DNA of 64,000 nt from F23-D06 sp963620035 (GCA_963620035.1 CAVEXN010000008.1:1-64000), one strand, 5' to 3'. Positions 1 through 8,769 are shown, numbered from the stretch's first letter. Numbers and translations are program-made. The notes: generated from the letters alone by a model not told the origin.

Positions 1-74
1 GTTCAGGCTATGTAAAGTCTTTGGGTAGCCTTCCACGGAAGTTTGCAGGTGAGCCGGACAATTCCATTTTTTAG

Positions 75-82
75 TACTTTTG
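75..82 (+). promoter_or_regulatory. -7 promoter element upstream of the M23 peptidase gene
   Basis: TACTTTTG matches the Bacteroidetes -7 consensus TAnnTTTG exactly and ends 36 bases before the ATG at 119. No clear -33 TTG is seen at the usual spacing. A TTG at 80-82 that would extend the reading frame is part of this element, so it is unlikely to be a start codon. Confidence 0.6.
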
Positions 83-118
83 CAACGTTTTCCAAAAAAG
101 GACAGCCGGACAGAAAAC

Positions 119-1027
119 ATGGGAAAGATTCAGAAAATAAAGAAACTCCGGAAAATAATCGTCAGCGAATGGAGAACGCGGTATCGGCTGGTCTTCTCCA
201 ACGAGCAGACGCATGAACAGCGTTTTACCATCAAGCAGATCACCATCCAGAAGATGGCGGCAACGGTCGTCATTGCCGCTTTTGTGCTGATAGCGCTGAC
301 CACGGTGTTGATTGCCTTGACGCCGCTCCGGCTCTACATTCCGGGATATACGGACAAGAAAGACTACAAGTTGTACAAGCAGGCGGTAGCGCACATCGAC
401 ACACTGGAGGAGACTATCCGTCTGAACCAACAGTATATCGACAATTTCAGGGTTATGGTTGAGGAACGCGTGCCTGCTGCCGACGAGACAGACGCGGATG
501 CTGCGGCCACACCGCAAGTGCATTGGAAAGAACGCGACAAACAACGCTCGTCGAAGACGGAAGAACTGATAGAGGAGGCCGACATGATCCTCGACCGCCC
601 AAAGCACGACAAGGCTTCTGCCACCCCGACCATCGACAGGGCCAAGATTTCTAACCTCTCGATTTTCCCGCCCGTCTATGGTGCCGTGACGCAGCTGTTC
701 AGCGTGCCCGACAACCACTTCGGCATCGACATAGCAGGCAAGAAGAACGCCCCCGTGAACTGCATCGCCGACGGCGTGGTCGTTTTTGCCGGATACAGCG
801 GCGGCGAGGGCTTCGTAATCATTGTGCAGCACCCGGGCAATATCGTTTCAGTCTATAAACGCAACGCCTCCCTACTGAAGAAAGCCGGCGACCGCGTCTA
901 TGCCGAAACCCCAATCGCCCTGATGGGCAACACAGGCTCCGCCGAGGGGGAAAAAGTACACTTGCATTTTGAATTATGGTATAACGGTTTTCCTGTCAAT
1001 CCGTTGGATTATTTGGTCATATTATAG
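119..1027 (+). CDS. M23-family membrane-anchored peptidase
   Basis: Predicted cell-wall endopeptidase or amidase activator of the LytM/M23 type, anchored in the inner membrane. The ATG at 119 gives 302 residues; the upstream TTG (80) lies inside the -7 element. There is a basic N-terminus, one membrane helix around residues 47-70, a helical linker region, and a C-terminal M23 domain from about residue 185. That domain shows HFGIDIAG (first zinc His and Asp) and VHLHFELW (HxH). Both metal-ligand motifs are present, so it may be catalytic. It is followed by phoH after 3 bases, heading an apparent four-gene operon with lpxK and the nucleoside phosphorylase. Confidence 0.85.
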   Translation: MGKIQKIKKLRKIIVSEWRTRYRLVFSNEQTHEQRFTIKQITIQKMAATVVIAAFVLIALTTVLIALTPLRLYIPGYTDKKDYKLYKQAVAHIDTLEETIRLNQQYIDNFRVMVEERVPAADETDADAAATPQVHWKERDKQRSSKTEELIEEADMILDRPKHDKASATPTIDRAKISNLSIFPPVYGAVTQLFSVPDNHFGIDIAGKKNAPVNCIADGVVVFAGYSGGEGFVIIVQHPGNIVSVYKRNASLLKKAGDRVYAETPIALMGNTGSAEGEKVHLHFELWYNGFPVNPLDYLVIL

Positions 1028-1030
1028 AAT

Positions 1031-2065
1031 ATGGAAAAGATCATTACAGTCGATCCCGTTTCAGTCGTCGGTCTTTACGGCAGCCGGAATGTCAACATCG
1101 GCATATTGGAACAGATTTTCCCGAAATTGAAGATTGTGGCGCGGGGCAATGAAATTAAGGTGTCAGGCGAAGACTGCGGCGTGGAAGATTTCGAGAAACG
1201 CATCCAACTGCTGCTGCTTCATCTCGAAGAGTACGGCAAGTTGACAGAGACCGACATTTTCAACATTACGGCACTGGAGGACGATGACTTTTACCGCCGC
1301 AATGCCGGGAACAATAATGTTATCGTCCACGGACGCGACGGAAAGGTCATCAAGGCCATCACCCCGAACCAGAAAAGGATGGTGGAAAGCGCCGCGAAAA
1401 ACGACATGGTGTTTGTCATCGGACCTGCCGGCACGGGCAAGACCTATACGGCAGTAGCCTTGGCCGTGCAGGCCTTGAAGAACAAGCAGGTGCGACGCAT
1501 CATCCTGACCCGCCCCGCCGTGGAAGCCGGCGAAAACCTGGGCTTCCTGCCCGGCGACCTGCGCGACAAACTGGATCCCTACCTGCAACCGCTTTATGAT
1601 GCCCTTTGGGATATGATTCCTATGCAAAAACTGCTCTCCTATATGGAAGACAAGGTCATTGAAATAGCGCCGCTCGCTTTTATGAGAGGACGGACGCTCG
1701 ACAACGCATACGTTATCCTCGATGAGGCCCAAAACGCCACCTCCGCCCAACTCAAAATGTTTCTCACCCGTATGGGTAAAAACGCCAAATTCTTTATCAC
1801 GGGAGACATCACCCAGATAGACTTGCCCCGAAACCAGTCGTCAGGGCTGATTCAGGCACACGATATTTTAGGGAATATCAAAGGCATCGATTTCGTCTAT
1901 ACCGACACCGCCGATGTGGTCCGCCATCATCTGGTCACCAAGATCATCAAAAGCTATGATGCATTTGAGGACCGGAATGCCAAGCAGACGGAATTGAGGA
2001 GGAAAATGCGGGAAGAGCGACAAATGCCTGAAGAGAACAAGGACTCTGAACCCTATAGCGAGTGA
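1031..2065 (+). CDS. PhoH-like ATPase
   Basis: PhoH family P-loop ATPase, 344 residues, the usual length for the PhoH/YbeZ group, which is linked to RNA and ribosome metabolism. The Walker A motif GPAGTGKT is near residue 135 and Walker B is VILDEAQNAT near residue 228. The N-terminal ~110 residues form the small domain that precedes the ATPase core in this family. The C-terminal tail is charged and low in complexity (KMREERQMPEENKD). The gene starts 3 bases after the M23 gene and its stop codon overlaps the GTG start of lpxK, so translation is probably coupled. The biochemical role of the family is not settled. Confidence 0.9.
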   Translation: MEKIITVDPVSVVGLYGSRNVNIGILEQIFPKLKIVARGNEIKVSGEDCGVEDFEKRIQLLLLHLEEYGKLTETDIFNITALEDDDFYRRNAGNNNVIVHGRDGKVIKAITPNQKRMVESAAKNDMVFVIGPAGTGKTYTAVALAVQALKNKQVRRIILTRPAVEAGENLGFLPGDLRDKLDPYLQPLYDALWDMIPMQKLLSYMEDKVIEIAPLAFMRGRTLDNAYVILDEAQNATSAQLKMFLTRMGKNAKFFITGDITQIDLPRNQSSGLIQAHDILGNIKGIDFVYTDTADVVRHHLVTKIIKSYDAFEDRNAKQTELRRKMREERQMPEENKDSEPYSE

Positions 2066-3132
2066 ACCGGTTGCTGAAAACGTTATTATACCCTTTCGGG
2101 GCGGTTTATGGTGGCATTGCCGCCATAAGACGGCAGTTGTACCGTTGCGGCATCTTCAAATCCTACACCCCTGACATTACTGTCGTCTGTGTCGGGAACC
2201 TTGCCGTGGGCGGCACCGGCAAGACTCCCCACACGGCGTTGATTGCCGCTATGCTGGCAGGCAAGTGCCAAACGGCCATGCTCAGCCGCGGCTACGGACG
2301 CAAAACGAAAGGATTTGTGCTTGCCAATGCCGTGCCACCGGCCCGGTTGTCTGCCGACCTCATAGGAGACGAACCGCTCCTGCTGCACAACCACCTGCCC
2401 CAACTGCCGCTCGCCGTTGATGAAAACCGCAAAGACGGGATTCTCCGCCTGCTTCAATACGCCCCTGACCTCGAGGCGATAGTCATGGACGATGCCTACC
2501 AGCACCTTGCAGTCACGCCATCTTTACGCATCATCCTGACAGAATATGACCGTCCCTATTTCCACGACTTCCCGTTGCCGGCGGGACGACTTCGCGAGTT
2601 CCCCTCTGCCGTACACGATGCCGATGCCGTCATTGTGACAAAAACGGAGGTGCAGGCCGGTGAAATCGACCGCGCGGAATGGCGACGCAAATTGAAACTT
2701 ACTGCGCGGCAGCAACTGTTCTTCACCCATTATGCTTATGGAGACCCCGAGCCCGTGACGGCTTCGGCTGCAACTGCCGGGCTGCGGCGCGGACAAGCCT
2801 GCGTGCTTCTGGCCGGCATAGCCAATCCGGAACCGCTGAGGCGGCACGTCTGCACAGAATACAATATCGTTCGCCGCCTGTATTATCCTGACCATCATCG
2901 TTATACAGAGAAAGATACCTTGCGGCTCTCAAAACAGGTGCCTGACGGGGCTGTCGTTTTCACCACCGAAAAGGATTGGATGAGGCTGCAGTCTGACAGC
3001 ATAAAAAAAGCAGTATCTTTGTTGCCGGTTTTTACTGTCCCGGTACAAGTGGAGTTTTCCACGCAGGAGGAGAAGGAAACATTCATCAACCTAATAACAG
3101 AATCATGCAAGAAGCAAAAAGAAAAAGAATAA
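2062..3132 (+). CDS. lpxK: Tetraacyldisaccharide 4'-kinase
   Basis: Phosphorylates the 4' position of the lipid A precursor disaccharide at the inner membrane (Raetz pathway). The protein has 356 residues, starts with a hydrophobic N-terminal helix (LLKTLLYPFGAVYGGIAAI) and carries the LpxK P-loop VGGTGKTPHT near residue 50. The GTG start overlaps the phoH stop by 4 bases; no ATG nearby fits better. Its 3' end overlaps the next gene by 28 bases. Together with lptD elsewhere in the window it shows that the organism makes lipopolysaccharide. Confidence 0.93.
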   Translation: MNRLLKTLLYPFGAVYGGIAAIRRQLYRCGIFKSYTPDITVVCVGNLAVGGTGKTPHTALIAAMLAGKCQTAMLSRGYGRKTKGFVLANAVPPARLSADLIGDEPLLLHNHLPQLPLAVDENRKDGILRLLQYAPDLEAIVMDDAYQHLAVTPSLRIILTEYDRPYFHDFPLPAGRLREFPSAVHDADAVIVTKTEVQAGEIDRAEWRRKLKLTARQQLFFTHYAYGDPEPVTASAATAGLRRGQACVLLAGIANPEPLRRHVCTEYNIVRRLYYPDHHRYTEKDTLRLSKQVPDGAVVFTTEKDWMRLQSDSIKKAVSLLPVFTVPVQVEFSTQEEKETFINLITESCKKQKEKE

Positions 3133-3953
3133 TAGAGACGACAGACTATCTGCTCGAAATAAAAAAGAACAACCCGGAAGTGGCCATCGTGTTGGGTTCC
3201 GGGCTCGGCGGGCTCACCAAAACAATGGAGATTATTGACGAGATACCCTACAGACAGATCCCGAACTTCCCCGTTTCAACCGTTCAGGGGCACAAGGGAG
3301 CCATAATCTTCGGGCGGCTGAACGGCAAGGACATCCTTGTCTTCAGCGGCCGTTTCCATTATTACGAAGGCTATTCTATGGATGCGGTCACCTATCCGCA
3401 ACAGATCCTGAAAGACCTCGGCATCAAGACGCTGATACTCTCCAATGCTGCCGGCGGCATGAACCCCGACTTCAAGATCGGCGACATCATGATCATCCGC
3501 GACCACATCAACTTCTTCGGCACCAACCCGCTGCTGGGCCCCAACGACGACACGCTTGGACCGCGCTTTCTGAACCTGAGTGAGGTTTATTCCTCCCGTC
3601 TCATCAAACTGGCGTATGAAAAAGCACAGGAACTGGACATCCGTCTACAGGAAGGCGTCTATATAGGCGTGCCCGGACCATGTTATGAAACACCTTCTGA
3701 ATACAAGGCCTTCCACATACTGGGAGCAGATGCGGTGGGCATGTCAACGGTGCCTGAAGCCATTATGGCACACTACAGGGGCATTGAAATCTTTGCCTTG
3801 TCCGTAATCACAGACTTGGGCGGCATGGGCAAGCCGATGAAAGACACACACGAAGACATTCTGAAGGCCGCCGGAGAAGCAGAACCCAAAATGGTGAATC
3901 TTGTCGGCGCGATGTTGCCCGAAATTGACGCGGCACAATTCATGACGCCATAA
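3105..3953 (+). CDS. Purine nucleoside phosphorylase, class I trimeric type
   Basis: Cleaves purine (deoxy)nucleosides with phosphate to base and (deoxy)ribose-1-phosphate, in purine salvage. The 282 residues contain the family signatures VLGSGLGGL (phosphate loop, residue ~25), GRFHYYEGY (~80), SNAAGGMN (~114) and GVPGPCYETPSEYKAF (~190), followed by the ADAVGMSTVPE substrate-site block. The length is typical of the trimeric PNP family. The gene overlaps lpxK by 28 bases, so it is the last gene of the same operon. Confidence 0.93.
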   Translation: MQEAKRKRIIETTDYLLEIKKNNPEVAIVLGSGLGGLTKTMEIIDEIPYRQIPNFPVSTVQGHKGAIIFGRLNGKDILVFSGRFHYYEGYSMDAVTYPQQILKDLGIKTLILSNAAGGMNPDFKIGDIMIIRDHINFFGTNPLLGPNDDTLGPRFLNLSEVYSSRLIKLAYEKAQELDIRLQEGVYIGVPGPCYETPSEYKAFHILGADAVGMSTVPEAIMAHYRGIEIFALSVITDLGGMGKPMKDTHEDILKAAGEAEPKMVNLVGAMLPEIDAAQFMTP

Positions 3954-4000
3954 TGGTCATCTAAGTTCTCCCAACTAAGTTCTAAGTACTGAAGTGGGGA

Positions 4001-4050
4001 CGTTACGCCTATCACTCTAACATAACTCCTAACTCCTAATTCCTAATTCA
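4001..4050. repeat. Intergenic repeat block downstream of the PNP gene
   Basis: The 112-base gap after the PNP gene has no gene. It holds CGTTACGCCTAT (the complement of the ATAGGCGTAACG found near 26417) and an iterated CCTAATT block (4026-4050), whose complement AATTAGGAATTAGGAATTT stands on the other side of the FISUMP gene near 5788. These words look like pieces of short dispersed repeats, not coding sequence. Confidence 0.5.
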
Positions 4051-4065
4051 ATAATTCTATAAATG

Positions 4066-5778
4066 TCAGTCACTTAGGCAACGGACAGAACGCCCGCCGT
4101 TCTTGAAGTAGTTGTCGCGGTACTCTTGGGCGAAGTCGTAGTCGAGGTTGCGGTAGAACGCTTGGCTGCCATCGTACTCGGTAGAACTCCAGAAGCTCGT
4201 AAATTCGCCAAAGCCGCTGTACAAGCCGATAAAGCTGCCTGCGGGAACGGCCGAGAAGCCCGTGGCGTTGTTGCCGGAGAGGTTGTTGCCGGGCGCGCAG
4301 GAGACGCCACTGCTGTTCCAGCCCGTTGTGGAGGCAAGCGCCTTGGCGATTTTCGAACTGATTCCGTCGCACCGGTACTGGCTTTGGGAACTGACGTAAC
4401 TTATGAGCTGTTGCCACTCCGCATCGCTTGGCACGTGCCAGCCTGCAGGACAGACCCCCTGCACCCCTGACGGGTTGGCCGACGAGGAGGACGAATTGCG
4501 CATCACCGCCTTCCAGTTGTACAGGTAGCCGTAGGCGGGAACGTTGCTTTCGTTGTTGTCCGGGGCATAACGGTATGCCGTGCCTGGGGTCGATGATGTG
4601 CTGCCCAAGGGGATAGGCGTCCCGTCGCTGTACTTCGTTGTCCGCAGGTTCTCCTTCATCCAGCACTGGCTGCCTATCTGCACCGTGTTATAGACGTTGC
4701 CGTCAACGTCACTCACTGTGGTATTGGCTATTGATAATGTCATCTGGTTGCCGTAGCTTGTGCCGGCGCTGTTGGTGGCGTAGGCGCACACATAGTAGGT
4801 GCCTACTGCCAAGCCGGAGATACGGCAGGTGAAGTCGGCATCGGTGCCCGTATCCACAACCTTGCTGTCGGCGACTGTAGGGTTGGGAGACGCGCTGTAG
4901 CAGACGCCGCGTTCCGTTATGGGGCTTGAGCCTTGGTGCTCCACGACGGCGGAGACAGTGGCACCAGAACCGCAAAATGATGATGCCGATGCCGTGCGCA
5001 CGGACGGCAGCCCCTCGATGTTCCTGAGGCAACGGACCGAACGCCCGTAGCTCTTGTCGTCGTTGCCGCGGCCCACGCCGGCGCTGCCGTATTTGAGGTA
5101 GCGGCTGTACGCGTTGTCGCTGTAGTTCTCGGTAGAACTCCAGAAGATCGCGTCGTTGCCGAAGTTGCCGTAACTGCCGTTGTAGTAGCCAGCCGGAACG
5201 GCAGAGAACCCCGTGGCGTTGTTGCCCGAAGGATCGTTGCCGACTGCGCAGGTGGTGGAACTGCTGTTCCATCCCGTTGTGGAGGCAAGCGCCTTGGCGA
5301 TATAGTTGCTGCTTCCGTCGCACAGGTACCGGCTTTGGGAACTCACATGGTCGGTAAGCTGCGTCCACTCCGCGTCGCTTGGCACGTGCCAGCCCGCAGG
5401 ACAGACCCCCTGCACCCCTGACGGGTTGGCCGACGACGACCCATCGCCGTTCATCACCGCCGCCCAGTTGTAAAGGTAGCCGTAAACGTCAACGTTGCCT
5501 TCGTCGTTGCCCGGGGCATAACGGTAGGGAGTTGTCGGGCTTTCGGAAGTGCCCAATGGGATGGGCGTGCAGTCGCTGTACCTCGTGGTGCGCAGGTTCT
5601 CCCGCATCCAGCACTGGCTGCCTATCTGCACCGTGGTGTAAATGTTGCCGTCAACGTCGCTCGCAATGGAGCGTCCGCAGACAAAGGCCGGCGCCTGGGC
5701 ACGGCAAAACGGCGTCTGCACAAGGAGGCAGAGCGCAAGAAGAAGAAGAAACGGTGTTGTTCTGTAAAGATTGTTCAT
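4066..5778 (-). CDS. Secreted protein with two FISUMP domains
   Basis: A 570-residue exported protein of unknown function. A signal peptide (about residues 1-28, hydrophobic LLLLALCLLVQ, ending CRAQA) is followed by two copies of the Fibrobacter succinogenes major paralogous (FISUMP) domain, about residues 35-255 and 355-570. Each copy contains DGNxYxTVQIGSQCWM, GVCPAGWHVPSDAEW, GFSAVPAG and a SVRCL ending. The region between them (about 260-350) resembles an immunoglobulin/fibronectin-like module. The copies are so similar that long stretches of DNA are identical (near 4448 and 5398), pointing to a recent internal duplication. No T9SS sorting domain is seen at the C-terminus. It stands alone, facing away from the PNP operon. 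Confidence 0.85.
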   Translation of the reverse strand: MNNLYRTTPFLLLLALCLLVQTPFCRAQAPAFVCGRSIASDVDGNIYTTVQIGSQCWMRENLRTTRYSDCTPIPLGTSESPTTPYRYAPGNDEGNVDVYGYLYNWAAVMNGDGSSSANPSGVQGVCPAGWHVPSDAEWTQLTDHVSSQSRYLCDGSSNYIAKALASTTGWNSSSTTCAVGNDPSGNNATGFSAVPAGYYNGSYGNFGNDAIFWSSTENYSDNAYSRYLKYGSAGVGRGNDDKSYGRSVRCLRNIEGLPSVRTASASSFCGSGATVSAVVEHQGSSPITERGVCYSASPNPTVADSKVVDTGTDADFTCRISGLAVGTYYVCAYATNSAGTSYGNQMTLSIANTTVSDVDGNVYNTVQIGSQCWMKENLRTTKYSDGTPIPLGSTSSTPGTAYRYAPDNNESNVPAYGYLYNWKAVMRNSSSSSANPSGVQGVCPAGWHVPSDAEWQQLISYVSSQSQYRCDGISSKIAKALASTTGWNSSGVSCAPGNNLSGNNATGFSAVPAGSFIGLYSGFGEFTSFWSSTEYDGSQAFYRNLDYDFAQEYRDNYFKNGGRSVRCLSD

Positions 5779-6021
5779 GAATTGTTTAATTAGGAATTAG
5801 GAATTTATCCGGTCTCGACGGAGCGGAATTCGGGTTTTTCCATAGACGGAAAAGCCGGCGTGTTGTATATGAAAACCAACAGTTTTTGAAAATCTGTCTT
5901 TCATTATTATGTTCATCTGTTTGAAAGCACAAAAATAGCATAATTACCGGCACGTTCAGTTCACGCTTTATTTTTTTTTGTCGGACTATAGTCAGAAAAC
6001 CGAACAAAAACAACAATTTTG

Positions 6022-6035
6022 TCGGTTATAACCGA
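6022..6035. promoter_or_regulatory. 14-bp perfect palindrome, possible operator
   Basis: TCGGTTATAACCGA is perfectly self-complementary and lies just upstream of the -7 element of the ATPase stump, where a repressor could act. A similar word, TCGGTTACAACCGC, occurs at 11919-11932, directly after the type IIG/ISP gene. Confidence 0.45.
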
Positions 6036-6045
6036 ATTTTTAGCG

Positions 6046-6053
6046 TATATTTG
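6046..6053 (+). promoter_or_regulatory. -7 promoter element for the ATPase stump
   Basis: TATATTTG matches TAnnTTTG and ends 23 bases before the ATG at 6077. The TTTTG at 6017-6021 could serve as a loosely spaced -33 element. Confidence 0.55.
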
Positions 6054-6076
6054 CAAGTTCAAAATCGTTACCGGCT

Positions 6077-6250
6077 ATGATACTGCGCAAAAATTATCCG
6101 CATCAAATCCGTCCCTTTATCAATCAACCCATTGTGAAGGTAATTACCGGCATTCGGCGTTCCGGCAAATCAGAACTGCTACGCATGGTGCGCCAAGAAC
6201 TGTTGCAGTCCCATGTTCGTCCAGAGCAGGTGACTTATGGGGATTTCTAA
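6077..6250 (+). pseudogene. N-terminal stump of an AAA ATPase (DUF4143-type)
   Basis: Only 57 residues remain (MILRKNYP..., ending VTYGDF then TAA). They contain the P-loop block KVITGIRRSGKSELL, which is typical of the start of the roughly 380-450 residue ATPases that carry a C-terminal DUF4143 domain. The frame ends abruptly where IS-related sequence begins, so the gene was probably interrupted and its 3' part lost. The promoter and palindrome upstream are intact, so a short peptide could still be made. Confidence 0.75.
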
Positions 6251-6309
6251 AAATAAATCATTGGCATTCAAATAATTATTCGTATATCCTCGGCAAATTT
6301 GAATAGGAA

Positions 6310-6876
6310 ATGAACGCAGACAAAAGAGCAGACAAAACATCTGGAAACAGAGGATTGTTTGACCGGGAAGAGAACAAGTCAAAACTGACCTCATCAGGCA
6401 ACCCGCCGGAGAGGCTGCCGGAAGCGGTTGACTTCGAGATGTTCCGCGGGACGCTGGAAACGGGGCTTTACAAGGAACGGATGACCAACGCAGGGGCAAG
6501 GCCGTACGACCCTGTGCTGATGTTCAAGGTCCTGGTGCTGCAGCGGATGTACAACTTGAGCGACGAACAAACTGAATACCAAACAATTGACCGCATGAGT
6601 TTCAGGAACTTCCTCGGGCTTGCAAGCGGCGACAAGGTGCCGGATGCCCGGACGATCCGGGCGTTCAAGGAGCAGTTGGTCAAGAAGAACATCTTCGACC
6701 TTCTTTTCTCGGACTTCGACAAGTTCCTGAGAGAGCGGGATCTGTTTCTGAACCGAGGCGTGATCATAGACGGGAGTTTCGTGGAGGTGCCCCGGCAGCG
6801 CAACTCCCGCGGAGAGAAGAACAGGCGACAAGCAGAGCAGACAGGTGTGAAAATGTTAAAAATAGAAGCCCCCTGA
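6310..6876 (+). pseudogene. Truncated IS5-type transposase
   Basis: 188 residues corresponding to the N-terminal part of an IS5-family transposase. A DUF772-like region (about residues 35-115, with RPYDPVLMFKVLVLQRMY and RNFLGLASGDKVPDARTIR) is followed by the first part of the DDE catalytic domain with its first aspartate in VIIDGSFVEVP. After RNSRGEKNRRQ the family sequence is lost and the frame stops, so the other catalytic residues are missing and the protein cannot be active. It abuts both the broken ATPase gene and the EcoRI-like gene, suggesting that IS activity helped shape this site. Confidence 0.85.
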
Positions 6877-6891
6877 AAAAACACAAGAAAT

Positions 6892-7752
6892 ATGGCGGAA
6901 AAGGATCAATCGGAAAGATTAGCAAAGCAGCACAAAGAATCTAAAGGCGTAGTTGGCATATTCGGTGAAGAAGCCCAATTGCACGATATAACCATTGGAA
7001 AAATTTCTCTTCTGGTTATTGAGCAATTGAAGAAAGATTACCCTCAATTGACATTTCGGCATAGGGAAAGCATAAAAAAAGAGGAAATCAATCAAGCATT
7101 AAAAAAAATCGATCCGGAATTAGGGCAAACCCTTTTTGTAGAAAATTCTTCTATTATTCCAGATGGAGGGATAATAGAAGTAAAAGATGATAACGGAAAA
7201 TGGAGAATTGTGTTAGTGTCAGAAGCAAAACATCAAGGGAAAGATATTGAAAACATAGAAAAAGGGATACTTGTTGGCAAAAATAACAATCAAGATTTAA
7301 TGGCTGCAGGTAATGCTATAGAGCGTTCACACAAGAATATATCAGAAATTGCTAATTTAATGCTGTCCGAATCTCATTTCCCCTATGTATTGTTTTTGGA
7401 GGGTTCTAACTTCCTAACTGAAACGATTTCTGTAACAAGACCTGATGGAAGAGTAGTTACATTAGAATATAATTCGGGAATGCTCAACCGACTTGACAGA
7501 TTAACTTCAGCAAATTATGGAATGCCCATCAATACAAATTTATGTGAGAATCAATTTGTAAAACACAAAGAAAAAACAATTATGCTCCAAGCAACCTCCA
7601 TTTATACACAAGGAGATGGCAGGAAATGGGACGCTCACGACATATTCAATATAATGACAGACATTGCCAAAACATCACTACGTATACTAGGCAGCGATAT
7701 ATTTAATCAAATAACCCAAAAGTTAATGAACGATGGGAAGGAATGCAACTAA
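6892..7752 (+). CDS. EcoRI-like type II restriction endonuclease
   Basis: A 286-residue homologue of EcoRI (277 residues in E. coli), recognised by near-continuous similarity (for example AGNAIERSHKNISEIAN and GRVVTLEYNSGMLNRLDR). The catalytic residues fall at the same numbers as in EcoRI: Asp91 in IPDGG, Glu111 and Lys113 in SEAKHQGKD. The recognition-loop residues Glu144, Arg145 and Arg200 are also kept. By inference it cuts GAATTC. The gene is visibly AT-richer than its neighbours, follows a broken transposase and overlaps the methyltransferase gene by 20 bases. No -7 element is seen directly upstream, so its promoter is unclear. Probably acquired by transfer. Confidence 0.95.
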   Translation: MAEKDQSERLAKQHKESKGVVGIFGEEAQLHDITIGKISLLVIEQLKKDYPQLTFRHRESIKKEEINQALKKIDPELGQTLFVENSSIIPDGGIIEVKDDNGKWRIVLVSEAKHQGKDIENIEKGILVGKNNNQDLMAAGNAIERSHKNISEIANLMLSESHFPYVLFLEGSNFLTETISVTRPDGRVVTLEYNSGMLNRLDRLTSANYGMPINTNLCENQFVKHKEKTIMLQATSIYTQGDGRKWDAHDIFNIMTDIAKTSLRILGSDIFNQITQKLMNDGKECN

Positions 7753-8725
7753 TGAATTATTACAGAAGGCTCGAAAAACAAAAAGTGACGAATTTTACAC
7801 TCGACTTGTTGATATAGAAAGAGAATTGCAACATTACACCAAACATTTCAAGAATAAGACTGTTTATTGTAATTGCGATGATCCTTTGACGAGTAATTTC
7901 GTTAAGTATTTTATTCTTCACTTCAAGGAATTAGGATTAAAAAAACTGATTGCTTCTTGTTATAGGGAACAAGTTGCAGATCTGTTCAACCTTAAGCCTA
8001 AAATAACAGGTTCTTTTTTTGAATATACAGGCAGCACAGAAGAAGAAACAGTGCCAAAGTTAGAAGATATCCGTTATTTCATAGGAGATGGAGATTTTAG
8101 AAGTACAGAAAGTATCCGTTTGTTGAAACAAGCAGATATAGTCGTGACCAATCCTCCTTTTTCATTATTTAGAGAATTTGTGGCTCAACTAATAAAGTTC
8201 GATAAAAAATTTCTAATTATCGGAAATATAAATGCAATAACATACAAAGAGATATTTCACCTAATAAAAGAGAATAAGGCGTGGTTAGGGATTAATCTTG
8301 GCAGAGGAATTTCGGGATTTATTGTTCCCGAAAGCTATGAACTATATGGAACAGAAACAAAAATTGACGAACAAGGAAACAGAATAATATCACCTAACAA
8401 TTGTCTATGGTTGACAAACTTAGACACCCCTCGACATCATGAAAATATTATTCTTACAAAAAGATATAGAGGAAATGAAAAAGAGTATCCCAAGTACGAC
8501 AACTGCAACGGAATAAATATTAACAAGACGCAAGATATTCCTGCGGATTACGCTGGATTAATGGGTGTTCCGATAACATTTTTACACAAATTCAACCCCA
8601 ATCAATTTGAAATAATTAGATTTAGAAAGGGGGACGACGAAAAGGATTTGGCTATCAATGGCAAGTGCCCATATTTTAGAATCCTCATCAAAAACAAGCA
8701 GGTAGGACTATGTACCATATCGTAA
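7733..8725 (+). CDS. EcoRI-like adenine DNA methyltransferase
   Basis: 330-residue homologue of M.EcoRI, which methylates the second adenine of GAATTC and protects host DNA. It shows the M.EcoRI block RNATNELLQKARKTKSDEFY at the N-terminus, VYCNCDDP, the catalytic motif DIVVTNPPFSLF (NPPF at residues 140-143) and ISPNNCLWLTNLD. The closing block GKCPYFRILIKNK is also kept. The start ATG lies inside the 3' end of the nuclease gene (20-base overlap), so the pair is probably translationally coupled. GAATTC sites occur in the window (for example 5826, 13815, 14061, 37281), so the methylase should be needed if the nuclease is active. Confidence 0.95.
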   Translation: MGRNATNELLQKARKTKSDEFYTRLVDIERELQHYTKHFKNKTVYCNCDDPLTSNFVKYFILHFKELGLKKLIASCYREQVADLFNLKPKITGSFFEYTGSTEEETVPKLEDIRYFIGDGDFRSTESIRLLKQADIVVTNPPFSLFREFVAQLIKFDKKFLIIGNINAITYKEIFHLIKENKAWLGINLGRGISGFIVPESYELYGTETKIDEQGNRIISPNNCLWLTNLDTPRHHENIILTKRYRGNEKEYPKYDNCNGININKTQDIPADYAGLMGVPITFLHKFNPNQFEIIRFRKGDDEKDLAINGKCPYFRILIKNKQVGLCTIS

Positions 8726-8769
8726 CAAATGACTGCTGCAAAAGCAAAACCCCATAACCACTACCCATC

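Larger units (their letters stand above)
5779..6076. other. AT-rich intergenic region between the FISUMP gene and the ATPase stump
   Basis: About 300 bases with no convincing gene. It holds the iterated AATTAGG block next to the FISUMP start, an EcoRI site GAATTC (5826-5831), a 10-bp palindrome GACTATAGTC near 5983, and a palindrome and -7 element listed separately. Confidence 0.6.

Noticed and set aside
80..118. TTG start extending the M23 peptidase
   Set aside because: The TTG is part of the -7 element TACTTTTG; the ATG at 119 is a better start.
4070..5368. Several alternative minus-strand frames inside the FISUMP gene
   Set aside because: Their products are Arg/Ala-rich shadows of the repeated domain and lack any motif or signal peptide.
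6019..6306. 95-codon frame overlapping the ATPase stump
   Set aside because: A different frame in the same place carries the P-loop of the ATPase; this one has no recognisable features.
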